A stretch of 64,000 nt of DNA. Source: JBBECJ01 sp963763325. Its GTDB lineage: Bacteria; Chloroflexota; Chloroflexia; Thermomicrobiales; CFX8. The stretch lies in NCBI GenBank assembly GCA_963763325.1, contig CAVXOL010000025.1, positions 124,001 to 188,000 on the forward strand, in the 5' to 3' direction. Positions 36,670 to 46,225 of the stretch are shown one piece after another. Numbering within the stretch: position 1 is the first letter of the stretch; each line of letters starts with the position of its first letter. Position numbers and translations under genes: made by a program. The notes under the pieces were generated by a model. That model was not told where the DNA came from. It made no database searches and saw only the letters and a list, made by a program, of their open reading frames with translations.

Positions 36670-37480
36670 GTGTCCACGAACTGGAGCGAACTCGAGAAGA
36701 TCGTCAAGACTGCCGAAGAGCAGGGGGCCGTCGGAGTCACCGTCGTTGGACCTGATGGTGAGCGCTGGAGTCACAACGGCAGCCGGCAATTCAAGGCCGC
36801 AAGCTGCGTCAAGATCCCGCTCATGATCGAGATCTACCGGCAGATCGACCGTGGCGAGCGAAAGCTGGACGACACATTTGTCCTGCGCGACAGTGAGAAG
36901 GCAGTAGGCAGTGGCGTCATGCTCCACCTGCACGACGGAATCGAGATGACCGTCAACGATCTGCTGTATCTGATGATCTCGATCTCCGACAACACGGCGA
37001 CCAATGTGTTGATCGACATGGCCGGCATGGACGACCGTCAATGCCGTCATGCGTGAGCTTGAGATGACCGGCTCGAACCTCGGCCGCAAGATGAAGGGCC
37101 GTCCCGCGATCGAGGGCGAGGTAGAGAATCTGGCGACAGCCGACGACTACGTCGCCGTAGTTGAGGCGATTCTCGATGGACGCGCCGCATCTGCGGAATC
37201 ATGCGAGGCGATGACGGCGATGCTGGAGAAGCAGTCGAGTACGCGCCGGATCTCGCGCTACCTGCCGGAAGATGAGTCGATCCGCTGGGGAACCAAGACC
37301 GGCAGTATCAAGGGCGTCACGAACGACGCTGGATTCGTGATGAAGGACGGTCAGCGTCTGGTCATCGCCGTCTTCTGCGAGGGACTACCGGACCAGCACG
37401 TTGGCGAAAAAGTGATCGGCGACATCACCAGAGCGGCGCTCAAGGCAACCGGGGTCGTTGAGCCCCTCTACACGAGCTAA
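36670..37480 (+). CDS. Class A beta-lactamase-like serine hydrolase, one frameshift
   Basis: About 269 residues from GTG 36670, with GGGGAGG upstream. Class A hallmarks are in order: AASCVKIPLMIE (SxxK) near 45, MISISDNTATNVLIDMAG (SDN) near 105, GRPAIEGEVENLATADD as the omega-loop counterpart and WGTKTGSIKG (KTG) near 210. The Glu166 usual in the omega loop has no safe match, so it may be a DD-peptidase-like or other hydrolase rather than an antibiotic enzyme. There is no signal peptide, so it appears cytosolic. Near 37033 the frame breaks; deleting one base restores MDTVNAVMRELEMTGSN. Confidence 0.82.
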
Positions 37481-37938
37481 GGATGAGCGGACGCTGCCTC
37501 ACCGGGGCAGCGTCCGGCTCGAAAATCTTCGAGTTCGTCGTTGCCGATCAGCCAGCGCCAGTCACCATCATCCTTGACCATGTCCCACGTCCGATAAAAG
37601 GTCTGGCCCCGTTGGGTGAGGTTGACGCCCACTTCGGTGACGTCGATCTCGCCAAGTTCTGTGACAGTGCGAGTCCGCTCAACGTCACCGGTGATCGCGA
37701 ACTCGTCGACTCGCGCCGAACCGGCACCCTCGGCCTTGCGACCGCAGTCCTCAAACAACTGCTCGTCGACGACTGCCTGATGATCAGGGTGCAGCAGATC
37801 ATACGCCGTGGCGTAGTCGCTGGCGCTGAGTGCCTCGACCAGTTCGGACACCGTCTCGTCAGCCGGTTCGCTCTTTCCGCAGCCAGCGAGCAGCAGCACC
37901 AGTGAAATGCTTACGATCAACATGCGCACGACGCCCAC
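37477..37938 (-). CDS. Lipoprotein, NTF2/DUF4878-like
   Basis: 153 residues. The signal peptide ends with LVLLLAGCGKSE, a clear lipobox with Cys at about residue 20. The mature part starts with a helical pair (VSELVEALSASDYATAYDLL) and then beta strands with WDMVKDDGDWRWLIG. Helix-then-sheet proteins ending in a DGDWRW(L/V) stretch resemble the DUF4878/NTF2 lipoproteins. Function unknown. It overlaps the convergent hydrolase stop by four bases. Confidence 0.75.
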   Translation of the reverse strand: MGVVRMLIVSISLVLLLAGCGKSEPADETVSELVEALSASDYATAYDLLHPDHQAVVDEQLFEDCGRKAEGAGSARVDEFAITGDVERTRTVTELGEIDVTEVGVNLTQRGQTFYRTWDMVKDDGDWRWLIGNDELEDFRAGRCPGEAASAHP

Positions 37939-38160
37939 ACTCCCGGATTGGTACGAACGATGTCAAAGCGAGCTACGGTCAACGTGGCCCAACCGTCCGA
38001 TTCTTGCACAGGCGGCCATCTGCGTGCGCTTGCATCTGAAGCCCTGGCAGGCATGCAAACACGGCGACTTTGTGATAGGTTACGCTCTGGTTGGGGGGTC
38101 GGAATGCACCTGGTCATATTGAACCAGGTCCATCAGTAGTCGAGACGAGGAAAGAGACGT
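37939..38160. other. Short intergenic region
   Basis: About 220 bases between divergent lipoprotein genes. It should hold both promoters, but I see no strong -35/-10 pair. GAGGAAAG at its right end is the ribosome site of the cytochrome gene. Confidence 0.35.
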
Positions 38161-38730
38161 ATGCCGCAGTTCGGAAGGCAGATCAGCGGCCGGCCAGCGA
38201 GCCGGCAGATGTACCGTTCGTTGCTGCGTTCACTCTCAACCCTGACACTACTAACACTGATCGCTGTCGCGATTGGCGCCTGCTCGGGCCTGAACGATAG
38301 CGGAACTCATCCAGACTTTGTCGAAACCCAGGCAGCCAGCCAGCCTGACGAAGAAGGCGGTCACGGCGGTGAAGGCGGAGATGAAGGCACACCCGAACCG
38401 GGCGGCGAGGCAACAGAGCCATCCGGCGGCGGCGGCGAGAATTTGGCAGCGATGGGCGAGGAGTTGGCAACCTCCTACGGCTGTGCCGGTTGCCACTCGG
38501 TCGACGGCTCGCAGGCTGTCGGGCCGACCTGGCAGGGTCTGTTTGGAAGCGAGGTCCCGCTCGAGAACGGTCAGACCGTCACCGCAAACGAGGAGTATCT
38601 AACCGTTTCGATTCGTGATCCAAGCGCCCAGATCCACGAGGGGTTCCAAGATCTGATGCCCGACACCTACGCGGACCTGCCTGACGAAGACATCGACGCA
38701 CTCATCGCCTACATCCAGACACTGGAGTAG
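38161..38730 (+). CDS. Membrane-anchored cytochrome c lipoprotein
   Basis: 189 residues from ATG 38161, with GAGGAAAG upstream. A hydrophobic segment ends in VAIGACSG, a lipobox. A spacer rich in Gly, Glu and His (EEGGHGGEGGDEG) follows. The haem domain (95-189) has the attachment motif YGCAGCHS, with LMPDTYADLPDEDI providing the distal Met near the end. VGPTWQGLFGSEVPLENGQT and EEYLTVSIRDPSAQIHEGF match the cytochrome c domain of CoxB-type oxidase subunits and related soluble carriers. It probably carries electrons on the outer membrane face to a terminal oxidase. Confidence 0.88.
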   Translation: MPQFGRQISGRPASRQMYRSLLRSLSTLTLLTLIAVAIGACSGLNDSGTHPDFVETQAASQPDEEGGHGGEGGDEGTPEPGGEATEPSGGGGENLAAMGEELATSYGCAGCHSVDGSQAVGPTWQGLFGSEVPLENGQTVTANEEYLTVSIRDPSAQIHEGFQDLMPDTYADLPDEDIDALIAYIQTLE

Positions 38731-38745
38731 CCGGCAAACATTCGC

Positions 38746-38805
38746 AACCGACGAGAGTGACCGAGGGAGCAGCGATCGCTGCTCCCTCGGTCACTCTCGT
38801 CGGTT
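38746..38805. terminator. Perfect 60-bp palindrome, bidirectional terminator
   Basis: Thirty bases, beginning AACCGACGAGAGTGACC and ending GGGAGCAGCGA, are followed at once by their exact reverse complement, with no loop. The centre is between 38775 and 38776. It lies between convergent genes and overlaps the stop codon of the minus-strand one. A terminator is the plain reading; perfect, spacerless palindromes of this length are rare. Confidence 0.8.
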
Positions 38806-39241
38806 ATTCGGATTCGAAGTTGATCGGGTAACCGGCGAAGTGACACTCACTGTGGATCTGTGCGTTCTCTGGCCCGCGATAGCGGCAGCGAGCGCAGTGC
38901 GAGAGTGCGAAGAAGTGATCGAAGAGGTTGCGGTCCATTTTCGTTAGCGGGCGATCGACGGCCAGCCGCTTATATTCGGCCAGTACCAGAGCATGAAGCG
39001 ACGCGTCCAGGACATCCGGGTAGCGCAGTTCGTGTTCGGCCCCGCTCACAACATCGCGGAAGGTGATGACGCGCCCCTCATCGGTCTGCTCGTCTGCCGC
39101 CACTGCCATAACACCCCAGTCGACACCGGCCATCGCCGATAGATACTGCAACAGCCGCGCCTTATCGATCGTGCGCGTTGCAAGCTGCTCCAGCAACGGC
39201 ATCACACGTCGGACGACATCCTGTGTTGCCTTGTACGTCAT
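38804..39241 (-). CDS. Hypothetical protein with C-terminal Cys cluster
   Basis: 145 residues from ATG 39241. The N-terminal part is helical (VVRRVMPLLEQLATRTIDKA, LLQYLSAMAGVDWGVMAVA). Near 110-130 are three Cys, HCARCRYRG and HSECHF, with adjacent His, a likely zinc or iron-sulfur site. No family is recognised. Its stop lies inside the 60-bp palindrome. Confidence 0.6.
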   Translation of the reverse strand: MTYKATQDVVRRVMPLLEQLATRTIDKARLLQYLSAMAGVDWGVMAVAADEQTDEGRVITFRDVVSGAEHELRYPDVLDASLHALVLAEYKRLAVDRPLTKMDRNLFDHFFALSHCARCRYRGPENAQIHSECHFAGYPINFESE

Positions 39242-39370
39242 TGGTATCGCTTCAACATTCTGTTAACACTGGCAAGTGCCACGGGGATTTACCAAAGGAT
39301 ACACTCGGATCTGTCCGTACACCGTACCTGTTTGCAATCGGTGTCCCGCTTGGGTGATACTCGCATAAGT

Positions 39371-39909
39371 ATGAGCGATACAGGGAGCCGGCCGCTGATC
39401 CCGGACGACATTATCAGCATCTCGGACAGTCTCGCCAGTTCGCTACGCGGGCGTGGCTGGAGTTGCTCGACCGCCGAATCCTGCACCGGCGGTGGTATTG
39501 CGCTGGGTATTACGAGTATCTCTGGCTCCTCAGATTACATGCAGGGCGGTATCGTCGCCTATTCCAACGAGATCAAGCGTCGGCTCCTTCAGGTCAGCCG
39601 GGAGACGCTCGATAGCGTCGGCGCCGTCAGTGAATCCTGCGCGCGGGAGATGGCGCGCGGCGTGCGTCAGGCGATCGGGACGGACGTAGGCATCTCGAGT
39701 ACTGGCATCGCTGGCCCGGGCGGCGCAACAGCCCGCAAACCAGTGGGACTCGTTTACATCGCCGTTTCGACCCCGAGGCGGATGTCGTCCGGGAACTCCG
39801 GCTCAGCGGCGATCGTCAGCACATCATGCGAGAGTCAGCGCGGCTGGCGCTTGAGCTTGCACATTCTGTAATCGATGATGGCGCTCAAGCGCCCGAGACG
39901 GAGCAATAA
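39371..39909 (+). CDS. pncC: Nicotinamide-nucleotide amidohydrolase PncC (CinA C-terminal domain), one frameshift
   Basis: About 179 residues from ATG 39371. The CinA C-terminal fold is plain: STAESCTGGGIALGITSISG (catalytic Ser and Thr/Lys region), YMQGGIVAYSNEIKRRLLQV, SVGAVSESCAREMARGVR and STGIAGPGGATARKPVGLVY. Near 39775 the frame changes; the rest reads ADVVRELRLSGDRQHIMRE and ESARLALELAHSVIDDG, ending at TAA 39907-39909. PncC deamidates nicotinamide mononucleotide to nicotinate mononucleotide. The CinA N-terminal domain is absent. The M16 peptidase starts five bases after the stop. Confidence 0.85.
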
Positions 39910-39914
39910 ACGCG

Positions 39915-41222
39915 GTGGCGGCAATCAGGAATCTCAGCGCAGCGGGGCCGGCAAACTTCTTCGACAAGACGACGCTTGCCAACGGCGTGCGGGTCGTGAC
40001 CAGCCGGATGGATCACGTCCACTCGGCCAGTATTATCTTCAACTACAGCGTCGGCTCGCGTTTCGAGATCGACGAGCAGGCGGGTATCTCCCACGTCCTC
40101 GAACACATGCTGTTCAAGGGGACCGAGAAGCGGCCCGACCCGGCCCAGATCTCAAGTGAAATTGAAGGCGTCGGCGGCATCTTCAATGCCGCCACCGGAC
40201 GGGAGAGCACCAACTACTGGGCCAAGATTCCCAGCACGCACATCGAGCTTGCCTTTGACGTCCTCTCGGACATCCTGCGCAATTCGACCTTCCCGGTTGA
40301 CGAGCTTGAAAAGGAACGCTTCGTCATCTTCGAGGAAATCCGCGGCATCAACGATACGCCCGACGACCTCGTCCACGATGTCATTGACGAAGTCATCTGG
40401 GATAACCAGCCGGTCGGACGCTCGATCATTGGTACCGAAGAGACGGTCGGCGGGATCAGCGCCGACGACCTGCACAGCTTTCTCGACCGGCACTACCGTC
40501 CGGAACGGCTCGTTATCGCAGTTGCCGGTAAGGTCGATCACGACCATGTCGTCGAGCTGGCCGAACGCTACTTTGGCGACATGCCGACCGGCGAGGGCGA
40601 AGAGTTCGTGGCGGCAGAGTACCGTCAAACCGCGCCGAAGGTCCGGCTCGTCACCCGCCCGACCGAGCAGGCGCACCTCTGCATCGGCCACCCCGCGATT
40701 CCATATACCGACGAGCGCCGCTATTCACAGGGGATGCTCGACGCGATTCTGTCGAGCGGCATGAGCTCGCGTCTCTTCCAGGAGATTCGCGAGAAGCGTG
40801 GCCTCGTCTACTCCGTCTACGGCTACTTCCGTCAATACGCCGACGCCGGCCAGGGCGTCGTCTATGCCGGCACCGACCTCCAGCGAGTCGATGAGACGAT
40901 CGAGGCGATCCTGATCGAGCTGGAGAAGCTATGCCGCGAGGAGGTGCCGGAAGAGGAGTTGCAGCGCACGAAGGAGCTCCGCAAGGGACGTATCCTGATG
41001 GGGATGGAGGACTCGCGCTCGGTCGCCGGCTGGATCGGGTCGCAGGAGCTGACCTTCGGCGAAATCCTGACCCCGGACGAAGTCATGGAGAAGATCGACG
41101 CCGTCCGCGCCGACGAGATGCTGGTCCTGGCACGGGAGCTGATCCGTGAGGACCAACTTTCTCTGGCCCTCGTCGGCCCGTACGATGACGTTGAACATTT
41201 CCGCTCGCAGTTGAAGTTCTGA
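39915..41222 (+). CDS. M16-family zinc metallopeptidase
   Basis: 435 residues from GTG 39915. The inverted zinc motif HVLEHMLFKGT (HxxEH) is near 55, and the distal Glu is in FVIFEEIRGINDTPDDL near 130. The second half has the R/Y pair region IREKRGLVYSVYGYFRQYAD near 295. This is the processing-peptidase/PqqL-like M16B group, which degrades or trims peptides inside the cell. A single full-length chain is expected to act as a homodimer. It is followed two bases on by a response regulator, so it may share its regulation. Confidence 0.92.
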   Translation: MAAIRNLSAAGPANFFDKTTLANGVRVVTSRMDHVHSASIIFNYSVGSRFEIDEQAGISHVLEHMLFKGTEKRPDPAQISSEIEGVGGIFNAATGRESTNYWAKIPSTHIELAFDVLSDILRNSTFPVDELEKERFVIFEEIRGINDTPDDLVHDVIDEVIWDNQPVGRSIIGTEETVGGISADDLHSFLDRHYRPERLVIAVAGKVDHDHVVELAERYFGDMPTGEGEEFVAAEYRQTAPKVRLVTRPTEQAHLCIGHPAIPYTDERRYSQGMLDAILSSGMSSRLFQEIREKRGLVYSVYGYFRQYADAGQGVVYAGTDLQRVDETIEAILIELEKLCREEVPEEELQRTKELRKGRILMGMEDSRSVAGWIGSQELTFGEILTPDEVMEKIDAVRADEMLVLARELIREDQLSLALVGPYDDVEHFRSQLKF

Positions 41223-41224
41223 CG

Positions 41225-41938
41225 ATGAGTGGGACGTTGAATCGGCAGGCGCGAATCCTCGTCGTTGAGGATGAGCGCAGCATTCTCTCTGCGATCCGGC
41301 GCGGGATGGCGTTCGAAGGTTACACGGTCGATGTCGCTGAAACTGGAACCCAGGCGCTCGACATCGTTCGTGACCGCCTCCCAGACCTGATCGTCCTCGA
41401 CATCATGCTGCCGGGGATCGACGGCATCGAAGTCTGCCGGCGCATCCGCGCAGCCGGCGAAGACGTCCCGATTCTGATGCTGACCGCCCGCGACGAGATT
41501 CAGGATCGTGTCGCCGGCCTCGACGCGGGCGCGGATGACTACCTGATCAAACCATTTGCCTTCGAAGAACTGCTGGCGCGCGTGCGCGCTCTCTTGCGCC
41601 GCCTCGAACGACACGATGACGACCGGCTGGCCGGCGAGACGCTGCATTTCGACGATCTGACACTCGACTCTACTACCCGCTACGCCCACCGTGGCGAGCG
41701 CCGGATTGAGTTGACGACGCGAGAATTTGACCTGCTGATGCTGTTCATGCGCCACCCGAACCAGGTTCTGCCACGCGAGATGATCATGGAGCGTGTCTGG
41801 GGGTACGATTTCCCTGGAGAGTCAAACGTCCTCGAGGTCTACGTCAAGAACCTGCGCCGGTTGCTCGAAGCCAGTGGCGAGTCACGGATCGTTCAAACGG
41901 TCCGTGGCGCAGGATACGTCCTCCGTCGCGATCACTAG
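41225..41938 (+). CDS. OmpR/PhoB-family response regulator
   Basis: 237 residues from ATG 41225, two bases after the M16 gene. The receiver has VVEDERSILSAIRRGM, LIVLDIMLPGIDGIEVCRRI with the phospho-Asp near 60, and DDYLIKPFAFEELLARV. The winged helix ends FDLLMLFMRHPNQVLPREMI and VKNLRRLLEASGESRIVQTV. It works with the kinase that begins 13 bases on. Targets unknown. Confidence 0.95.
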   Translation: MSGTLNRQARILVVEDERSILSAIRRGMAFEGYTVDVAETGTQALDIVRDRLPDLIVLDIMLPGIDGIEVCRRIRAAGEDVPILMLTARDEIQDRVAGLDAGADDYLIKPFAFEELLARVRALLRRLERHDDDRLAGETLHFDDLTLDSTTRYAHRGERRIELTTREFDLLMLFMRHPNQVLPREMIMERVWGYDFPGESNVLEVYVKNLRRLLEASGESRIVQTVRGAGYVLRRDH

Positions 41939-41950
41939 GTCGGGACCGAC

Positions 41951-43430
41951 ATGCCAATTCGTCTTCGGATCACCCTCGCCACAACAGTCCTGATGATCAT
42001 CGCGCTGGCCGCACTCGGCACCGGCATGTACATCACGATGGCAAGCTCCTTACACAACGACATGGATAGTCGCCTTCGCCGCGTTTATCAGAGCTATCTC
42101 CAGAACCCTGGTACCTGGTGGTCGGCGCAAGGCGAGTTCCGGCAACTGCGGACAGATCCTGAACGCTTTACGTCAGCAGGATCCTTTCTCCAGATCATGG
42201 ACGCGACCGGCCAAGTTAAGGTGCGATCTGAGAATCTCGGGACCGAGGAGATACCGGTTAGTGACAGCGTCCTGGAACGCAACGCAAACTTTGACACGGT
42301 CTACTACGACACCATCATCGGCGACGTTCCAATGCGGGTATACTCCGGTCGCCTGAACGATCCAGATGGAGATTTTGCCGCGTTTGTGCAGGTTGCCGAG
42401 CCTCTGCGGCCGGTCAACTCAACACTGCGAACCTTAAAACGCAACATCATCTGGGGATCGGTTTTCTCAACTCTGATGCTCGCTTGCGGCGCGTATCTGG
42501 TCGGCGACGCCATCATGCGTCCGCTGGCCAAGATGAGCAATACTGCTCGCTCAATTGGCCGAACCGGTGACCTCTCGAAGCGTCTTCAACCGCCAAAGAC
42601 ACATGACGAGGCTCAACAGTTGGGCGAGACGTTCAATGAGATGCTCGCCCGTCTCGAAGAAACGTTCAACGCCCAGCGCCGCTTCGTCGCCGACGCGTCG
42701 CACGAGTTGCGGACACCTTTAACCGCCTTGCGGGCCAACGCCGATATCATGCTGCGCCAGATCGAGAGCGGCATCTACGATCGCGACGACCTCGCTGAAG
42801 GGCTGACTGATGTCCGCGACGAGGTCGATCGGATGACGCGGCTCGTCCAGCACCTGCTGACGCTGGCCCGCGCCGATGTCGGCTGGCGGCCAGAACTGGA
42901 AACAATCGATCTTGTCGATGCGGCCCGTGACGCAGCCCGCGTTGCGTCTCCGCTCATTCGGGGACAACGGTTCGAGGTCGATATGCCGCCTCCCGGACCC
43001 GACGGAGTTTCGCCAGACGTCGATGTCCGAGGAAACGCCGATCTATTGCGTCAGCTGATGCTGATCCTGCTGGATAACGCCTTCACCTACGCGCCAGCCG
43101 GGAGCGACGTCAGGCTCTCGGTTACGCTGGACGATGACGAAGCCGTCCTCTCTGTCCACGACAATGGCCCCGGCATCGCGCCGGACCACCTGCGCCGCAT
43201 CTTTGAGCGATTCTTTCGGACAGACGACGCTCGCGCGCGATCGTCCGGCGGAACCGGTCTCGGGCTTGCCATCGCTCGTTGGATCGTGACCGTTCACGAC
43301 GGTCGCATCAGCGGCCAGAAGCACACCGGAAAAAGGCACGACCTTTGAGGTTCGCCTTCCGCTGCTGCCGCCTGACGCCGACTTGTCACGTATTCAACGT
43401 GACGCGATGAGGGCGTCGCCTCCGGCCTGA
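41951..43430 (+). CDS. Sensor histidine kinase, one frameshift near the end
   Basis: About 493 residues from ATG 41951. Two membrane helices (about 13-35 and 170-190) flank an extracellular sensor of about 135 residues. A HAMP linker follows (RPLAKMSNTARSIGRTGDLS). The H-box is FVADASHELRTPLTALRAN, then the N (MLILLDNAFTYAPAGS), G1 and G2 (SGGTGLGLAIARWIV) boxes. The overall plan is MprB/TcrY-like. Near 43312 an extra G shifts the frame; downstream, TTFEVRLPLLPPDADLSR continues in another frame to a stop at 43428-43430. Confidence 0.9.
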
Positions 43431-43470
43431 GTGGCATATCTCTGGCACGAACCGCGTTCAATATTGGTCG

Positions 43471-43905
43471 CTACCAGCGCAACGCCTGGCGCTTCCGTTC
43501 AACCAGCGCAAGACTGGGCGCCATCCACGGTGGACACGCGGGATCTGCCAGTATAGCGTCGCTGGTCATCCAGCGTAAATCGGCGACCTCGCCCGGATCC
43601 GAGATCGTCGGCGTCCCTGTGACGTAGCGGCAGAGGAAGACGATATCGACGACCGGCGTGCCGTCAGGAGTAGTGAACGAGTGTGCTTCGACGTACTCGA
43701 TGTTTTCGACCACAACGCCAGTCTCTTCCAGCACCTCTCGCGCCGCTGTCAGTTCAAGGATATCTGGCATGTCGGCATAGTCGAGACCGCCGCCGGGGAA
43801 GGCGAGCGCCCCGGCCGCGTGGTCCTCTTCGGCTCCCCGAACGACCATCAGGTAGTTGCCGTCGTGATAGACCGCCGCCTCGACATTAACGAAGACGAGA
43901 ACCAC
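43471..43905 (-). CDS. NUDIX hydrolase
   Basis: 144 residues from GTG 43905, whose first base is the last base of the argS stop (TAGTG), so it is translationally coupled to argS. The Nudix box is present in expanded form: PGGGLDYADMPD, then ELTAAREVLEETGVVVENIE near 37-65. The spacing between GG and REVLEETG is longer than the canonical G-x5-E-x7-REUxEExGU. Nudix enzymes hydrolyse nucleoside diphosphate derivatives. The substrate is unknown. Confidence 0.85.
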   Translation of the reverse strand: MVLVFVNVEAAVYHDGNYLMVVRGAEEDHAAGALAFPGGGLDYADMPDILELTAAREVLEETGVVVENIEYVEAHSFTTPDGTPVVDIVFLCRYVTGTPTISDPGEVADLRWMTSDAILADPACPPWMAPSLALVERKRQALRW

Positions 43906-46122
43906 TACATCACCTCAGGTGCTGCGACTGCGAGCAATGCCAGGCCGTTCGCCAACGCCTGGCGGGTCGCGTCGACCAGCGCAATCCGCATCGACCGGGT
44001 CGGCTCCGGGGCGGTCAGGACCGGGCGCTTCTCGATGTCGGCGTAGAAGTCGTTGAATCGGCGCGCGAGTTCGTAGACCTAGGTCGCGATCACCAGCGGC
44101 TTGTACTCCGCCGCCGCGCGCTGGACCTCGGAGGGGAAGATGCCGATCTGCTGGATCAGGTCGATCTCCTCCGGCTGCAGGTCGTCGAAGACCAGTTCCC
44201 CGGTCGGCAGCTCCTCGACCCGCTCAAGGATGCGACAGGCGCGGGCATGGGCGTACTGGATGTACGGCGCGGCATGGCCGTCGAATGAGAGCGCCTCGTC
44301 CATGTCGAAGACGATCACGCGATTGTTGTCGCGCGCCAGCATCGCGTAGATGATGCTGCCGATGCCGACCTGTTCGGCGATCGCGTCCTTCTGCGCATCG
44401 GTCAGGTGCGACTGCTTGGTTCTTCTCCTCGATAATGTCCCGCGCACGCGCCTTCGCCTCGCGAGCCAGGTCGTCGTAGAGGATCGACATTGCCCTTGCG
44501 GCTCGACATCGCCCCCTCAGGCAGCATTACAACCTCATAGCCGAGGTGGTAGCACTTCTCGGCCTGCTCGAAGCCCCACAGCTCCATGATCTTGAAGATC
44601 TGCTGCATGTAGAGCGACTGGCGCACGTCGATGACCCAGACCGATCGATCGATGCCGTAATCCTCGAACTTGCGCTTCGTCAGCGCGAGGTCCTTGGTCG
44701 AATACAGCGTCGTGCCGTCGGAGCGCAGGATCGGCAGCGTCCGGTACGTTTCCTTCTCCAGCCCGAGCTTCTCGTCGATCTTGACGACCGGAAGCCCGTC
44801 GCTGACCTCGGCGATTCCCCGCTCCAGCAGATCCGGACGATCTCGCGACCTTCCTCCTCGACCTGGCTCTCGAAGAAGTAGACGTCGAACTGAATGCCAA
44901 GCTCGTCCCAGATGCGATCGAAGCCATCCAGGCTCCACTGGCGCGTCTCCTGCCAGAGGGTCATGAATTCCGGCTCCTCGCGCTCCCAGCGCTGAAAGTG
45001 TCGCGAACCTCCTGCTGCCAGCCGGGTACGTGCGGCCACCAGTCGAGCGTGCTCGCCCAACCGGTGCCAGCGTGCGTAGCGTTCTTCGGTGTCCTCCAGC
45101 GTTACGAGCGGCGGAATGACTGGCGGACCACCTGAATGGGACGGCACCGGCGGCGCCTGCTGCGGCCCCTCGCGGCGAATCAGGTCAAGCTCGTCCTCAA
45201 GTTGCTCGCCCAACGATCGGCCAGAAGCGCGCGACGTCTTGTCATCGTAGAGCGCGTCGGTCTTGATCTCGCGCTGGTTGGCGATCTGGCCCAGCAGATA
45301 GGCGACATCCTCGCCGGGCGCACCGCTCTTGTAGAGCTCTTTCGACATTCGGTCGATCATCGCGGCGAAGCCCGGCGTCCATTTTGGCCAGTTCGTTGAG
45401 CAGCCCAACGACCTCGTCACGGTACTCCAATCGCCGAACGGCCTCGGTGTAGAGATTGCCTAGCCACCGCCCGCGCTGCTCCGGCGGAACCTGCTCCGCC
45501 TCATCAGCATGAAATGCCGTGTAGCACCACAGCGTCCGGATGACATGCAGGCCGATGTCGCCTGGATAGGTCGCCCGCACCGTCTCGTAGCCGGCGAAGG
45601 CGGTGATCCGCGCCAGCGCTTCGCCGAGGCAGGTGTTTCGCAAATGACCGACGTGGAATTCCTTGTGCGTGTTCGGCTGCGAGTATTCGATCATGACCTT
45701 GTCGGTCTGCGCTGTACCACGTCCATACGCGGCACCCTGGCTCGATGACGGTTCCGATCACGTGATTTGCTACCTGATGTCGTGTCGAAGTAGATATTGA
45801 TGTAGCCGTTCACGGCTTCCACCCGCGCGTATTCCGGTCGCTGCTGCAACGCTGCAGCTATCTGCTCAGCCAGCTCGGTCGCCTTCTCCCGGACCCGGTT
45901 CTGCTGGAGCGCCTTGCGTTCCTTCTTGGACAGTGATTCGTCCTCGATGTCAGGATCGTCAGCCGTCGCCTCATTTGCGATTGCAAAGGCTATCGATGAC
46001 GACGTTCCCCACGAGCCGGAGAACGGGATAGAACGCATCTCGAACTCACGTCGACGGAAGCCCATGTCGCTGATGATGTCGTTGATCGTGGCCGCCGCGT
46101 GCTGCTCGTAGGTGCGGAACAT
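43905..46122 (-). CDS. argS: Arginyl-tRNA synthetase, broken by about six frameshifts and one stop
   Basis: A full ArgRS can be followed through frames from ATG 46122 (GGGGAGAAACG upstream). Parts: N-terminal Add1-like domain, EAVNGYINIYFDTTS; shift near 45770 to VANHVIGTVIE; shift near 45745; MIEYSQPNTHKEFHVGHLRN with the class I HxGH; shift near 45375 to AAMIDRMSKELYKSG; shift near 44840 to KIDEKLGLEKETYRTLP and AMSSRKGN, the KMSKS counterpart; shift near 44495; shift near 44415 to HLTDAQKDAIAEQVGIGS. An in-frame TAG at 44079-44081 replaces a Gln before VYELARRFNDFYADIEK. argS is usually essential and single copy, so errors are likelier than a pseudogene, but the density is striking. Confidence 0.85.
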
Positions 46123-46225
46123 CGTTTCTCCCCGGTCGTAACGCCTGCAACGCTCTCAAATGAGCGCATCTCGAAGTATTCCACAGCGTGTCAGGCGATC
46201 AGCCGTCGACAGTCAGTAACGCTGA

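Noticed and set aside
36670..37480. Antibiotic-resistance beta-lactamase
   Set aside because: No signal peptide and no safe Glu166 equivalent; a peptidase or other hydrolase is equally likely.
37033..39775. Programmed ribosomal frameshifting in the hydrolase and pncC genes
   Set aside because: No slippery heptamer with a downstream structure was seen at the breaks, and similar breaks occur in many unrelated genes here.
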